DNA of 16,583 nucleotides from an uncultured Bacilli bacterium (GTDB lineage Bacteria; Bacillota_I; Bacilli_A; RF39; UBA660): the NCBI GenBank assembly GCA_947856335.1, contig CANUCD010000010.1, positions 1-16,583 of the forward strand, read 5' to 3'. Position numbers and translations under genes: made by a program. A model generated the notes under the pieces. That model was not told where the DNA came from. It did not search any database and was given only the letters and a program-made list of their open reading frames with translations. Position 1 is the first letter of the stretch, and every line of letters starts with the position of its first letter. Below are positions 15,160-16,583 of this stretch, piece after piece.

Positions 15160-15709
15160 GTATATCAAACATACTAATTATCCAGTTAATATTAAGAAAA
15201 AAGATTTAAAAATGGCAAAATATTTAATTACTCAATTTGGAGGTCCAAATGGTGAATTAGCTGCTGCTATGCGTTATTTTAGTCAAAAATTTAATATGCC
15301 AGATGATTACGGAAAAGCTTTATTAAATGATATTGCAACTGAGGAGTTAGGTCATTGTGAAATGATTGCGAGTATGGTTTGTGAACTTACTAAAAATGCA
15401 ACTGTAAAAGAAATGGAAGAAGCTGGTTTGTCTTCAATGTTTACAGAACATGGAAAAGGAGTATATCCAACAGATGCAAACGGTGTTCCATTTACAGTTA
15501 GTTATTTTGCTGTAACTGGAGATGCTCTAGCAGATATTATGGAAGATATGGCAGCAGAACAAAAAGCAAGAGCCGTTTATGAAAATTTAATTACTCTAAC
15601 AGATGATGAAGATGTTAAAAGAATACTTTTATTTTTAAGGCAAAGAGAAATTGTTCACTATAATCGTTTTAAAGAATTATTTTTATATTATAAGAAAAAG
15701 GGATATTAA
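15152..15709 (+). CDS. cotJC: CotJC, manganese-catalase-family spore coat protein
   Basis: A 185-residue protein of the manganese catalase family, close in length to Bacillus CotJC. All five expected dimanganese ligands are in place: E35 (PNGELAAAMRYF), E65 and H68 (IATEELGHCEMIA), E136 (AAEQKARAVYE) and H169 (REIVHYNRF), so catalytic removal of hydrogen peroxide is plausible. The ATG at 15152 has AGGAGG about 10 bases upstream within the cotJAB gene and overlaps its stop by 8 bases, which implies coupling. The family's long C-terminal tail seen in soluble manganese catalases is absent, as in other CotJC proteins. A bidirectional terminator follows at the stop codon. A general, non-spore catalase role is the alternative. 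Confidence 0.93.
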   Translation: MFKYIKHTNYPVNIKKKDLKMAKYLITQFGGPNGELAAAMRYFSQKFNMPDDYGKALLNDIATEELGHCEMIASMVCELTKNATVKEMEEAGLSSMFTEHGKGVYPTDANGVPFTVSYFAVTGDALADIMEDMAAEQKARAVYENLITLTDDEDVKRILLFLRQREIVHYNRFKELFLYYKKKGY

Positions 15710-15737
15710 AAGCATTAGTTGGAGGCTAATGCTTTTT
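15708..15737. terminator. Bidirectional terminator between cotJC and the lysine-rich protein gene
   Basis: AAAAGCATTAG and CTAATGCTTTT form a perfect 11-bp stem with a 7-base loop. T-runs lie at both ends, depending on the strand read. The cotJC stop (15707-15709) and the stop of the opposing gene (15726-15728) both lie in the stem. Confidence 0.87.
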
Positions 15738-16229
15738 GTTTGTACTCTTTTTATAATTATTACTCTTCTTCCCCTTAGTATTTGTACTCTTTTTATTTTG
15801 TAAAGAACCAGTTTTTTTCTTACTAGAAGTATTATTAGATACTTTCTTACTACCCTTATTTGCACTATTCTTTTTACTTGTAGTAGCTCTTTTCTTATTT
15901 TGGTTACTCTTGCCTTTATTAGTACTAGCTTTAGAAGTAGATACTTTCTTATCTGCATCTTTTTTAGTTTTATCATTAACACTATTTACATCTATTACTT
16001 CTTTTGTTGCTACTTTTATTTTCTTTGGTTCTACTACTTTTTTATTTTCTTCATTCTTAACTTCTTTCATAAATAACGTCTGAACTAAAGTTTTTTCTTT
16101 ATCACTCTTTTTCTTTTTCTGATTCTTAATAGCTATCCACAAAAAAGTAATTCCTACACAAAATAATGTGATAAAATAAGTACTAATAATAGCAATAAAG
16201 AAAATGTCTATTGTATCAAACTTACTCAT
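15726..16229 (-). CDS. Membrane-anchored lysine-rich low-complexity protein
   Basis: A 167-residue protein I do not recognise. It has one N-terminal membrane helix (about 8-34, with few charges before it), then a soluble tail very rich in Lys, Ser, Thr and Asn and nearly without hydrophobic residues after about residue 80. Short motifs such as SKKK, NKGSK and STNKK recur. Orientation by the positive-inside rule puts the basic tail in the cytoplasm, where it could bind DNA, RNA or acidic lipids. The ATG has GGGGGT 5-6 bases upstream and the preceding gene's stop lies 9 bases away, so the two are cotranscribed. Ordinary codon content and clean start and stop signals support a real gene despite the low complexity. 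Confidence 0.75.
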   Translation of the reverse strand: MSKFDTIDIFFIAIISTYFITLFCVGITFLWIAIKNQKKKKSDKEKTLVQTLFMKEVKNEENKKVVEPKKIKVATKEVIDVNSVNDKTKKDADKKVSTSKASTNKGKSNQNKKRATTSKKNSANKGSKKVSNNTSSKKKTGSLQNKKSTNTKGKKSNNYKKSTNKKH

Positions 16230-16238
16230 AACTACCCC

Positions 16239-16583
16239 CTAAATAGTTTCTACTTGTGGCATATAAGAAACAATTTCTAATTTGTTACTATTTTGTACCA
16301 AATAAAGTGTACCCTCCGTATCATATCCTAAATCTTCTTTATATTCATAATTCATTGTAACACATATTGCTTCTACTTCTTCTTCATCTAACAAAAAATT
16401 TGTATCCACAACTTCTAAAACATTAACATTTATAATTTCTGGTAAATCTTGAATACGATTACGATAAGTATTATCTAGCACATCTTTATAAATTGTATCA
16501 ACAGCTTTATTTCGAAACATCTCTTTTTTACTACTTAAAATATATTCTAAACTTCCCACATCATACTTATTTATTTTATTATC
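16239..16583 (-). CDS. Unrecognised protein, 3' part only (cut by the window edge)
   Basis: The frame is open from the TAG stop at 16239-16241 to the right edge, giving about 114 visible residues. A GTG at 16559 is possible as a start, but it lacks a good ribosome site (GATGTG context preceded by AT-rich sequence), and the eight codons before it are also open, so the gene most likely begins outside the window. The visible part is mixed alpha/beta: a helical region (LEYILSSKKEMFRNKAVDTIYKD), then strands (VNVLEVVDTNF, VEAICVTMNYEYKED, TLYLVQNSNKLEIVSYMP). The layout loosely recalls Tim44/NTF2-like folds, but the match is too weak to name. It is cotranscribed with the lysine-rich membrane protein. 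Confidence 0.65.
   Translation of the reverse strand, partial: DNKINKYDVGSLEYILSSKKEMFRNKAVDTIYKDVLDNTYRNRIQDLPEIINVNVLEVVDTNFLLDEEEVEAICVTMNYEYKEDLGYDTEGTLYLVQNSNKLEIVSYMPQVETI

Noticed and set aside
15683..15982. 99-codon open frame on the minus strand
   Set aside because: It overlaps the lysine-rich membrane protein gene in another frame. Its I/L/R/K-rich product is what a frame shift of AAA/AAG-rich coding sequence gives, and it has no ribosome site.
1..16583. CRISPR array, tRNA or rRNA genes, transposon or phage attachment site
   Set aside because: No regularly spaced repeats, cloverleaf sequences, transposase-like frames or flanking direct repeats were seen. The gene content is ordinary chromosomal.

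Overview
The window is a dense, AT-rich stretch of a Gram-positive-type bacterial chromosome, with 21 protein genes in about 16.6 kb and almost no free intergenic space. The gene content points to Bacillota: FeoAB, an Obg protein with its C-terminal OCT domain, the membrane diadenylate cyclase pair CdaA-CdaR, a Tad/Flp pilus locus without outer-membrane parts, and a CotJ spore-coat/manganese-catalase pair. TGA is used as a stop codon (feoA, and tadB where it overlaps the tadC start as ATGA), so this is not the Mollicutes recoded code. A low-GC, uncultured, gut-type Bacilli/Erysipelotrichia/RF39-like lineage is my best inference, but no marker here fixes the taxonomy.

Layout. Minus strand, 16-1692: a VTT/DedA-type membrane protein followed by rmuC. 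Minus, 1749-3942: feoA-feoB for ferrous iron uptake. Minus, 4015-8697: a seven-gene Tad locus transcribed as flp, tadE, a short tadG-like gene, tadZ, tadA, tadB, tadC from one good sigma-A-type promoter. Plus, 8802-9128: a DUF192 gene divergent from the pilus operon. Minus, 9133-10401: obgE, convergent with DUF192. Minus, 10472-12657: cdaA-ybbR (c-di-AMP synthesis and its regulator), ended by a terminator instead of leading into glmM. Minus, 12728-14603: a 546-residue coiled-coil protein and a small DUF1292-like protein. Plus, 14725-15709: a CotJA-CotJB fusion and CotJC behind a possible sigma-E-like promoter. Minus, 15726 to the right edge: two unrecognised genes, a membrane-anchored lysine-rich protein and the 3' part of another.

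How it works together. The Tad block encodes the pilin, two pseudopilin-like proteins, the localising ATPase, the motor ATPase and both platform proteins. The prepilin peptidase that must cut the shared KGQ leaders is not in the window. The CotJ pair suggests that this lineage sporulates or descends from a spore-former. The other genes are housekeeping: iron uptake, ribosome-linked GTPase, c-di-AMP signalling and DNA maintenance.

The most striking feature is not a single gene but the transcript architecture. Five hairpin terminators overlap the stop codons of the genes they end (six stop codons in all), and most promoter-like -10 boxes lie only 12-26 bases from the start codon. The mRNAs therefore look nearly free of untranslated regions. 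In one convergent pair the apparent terminator of obgE lies inside the coding sequence of its neighbour.
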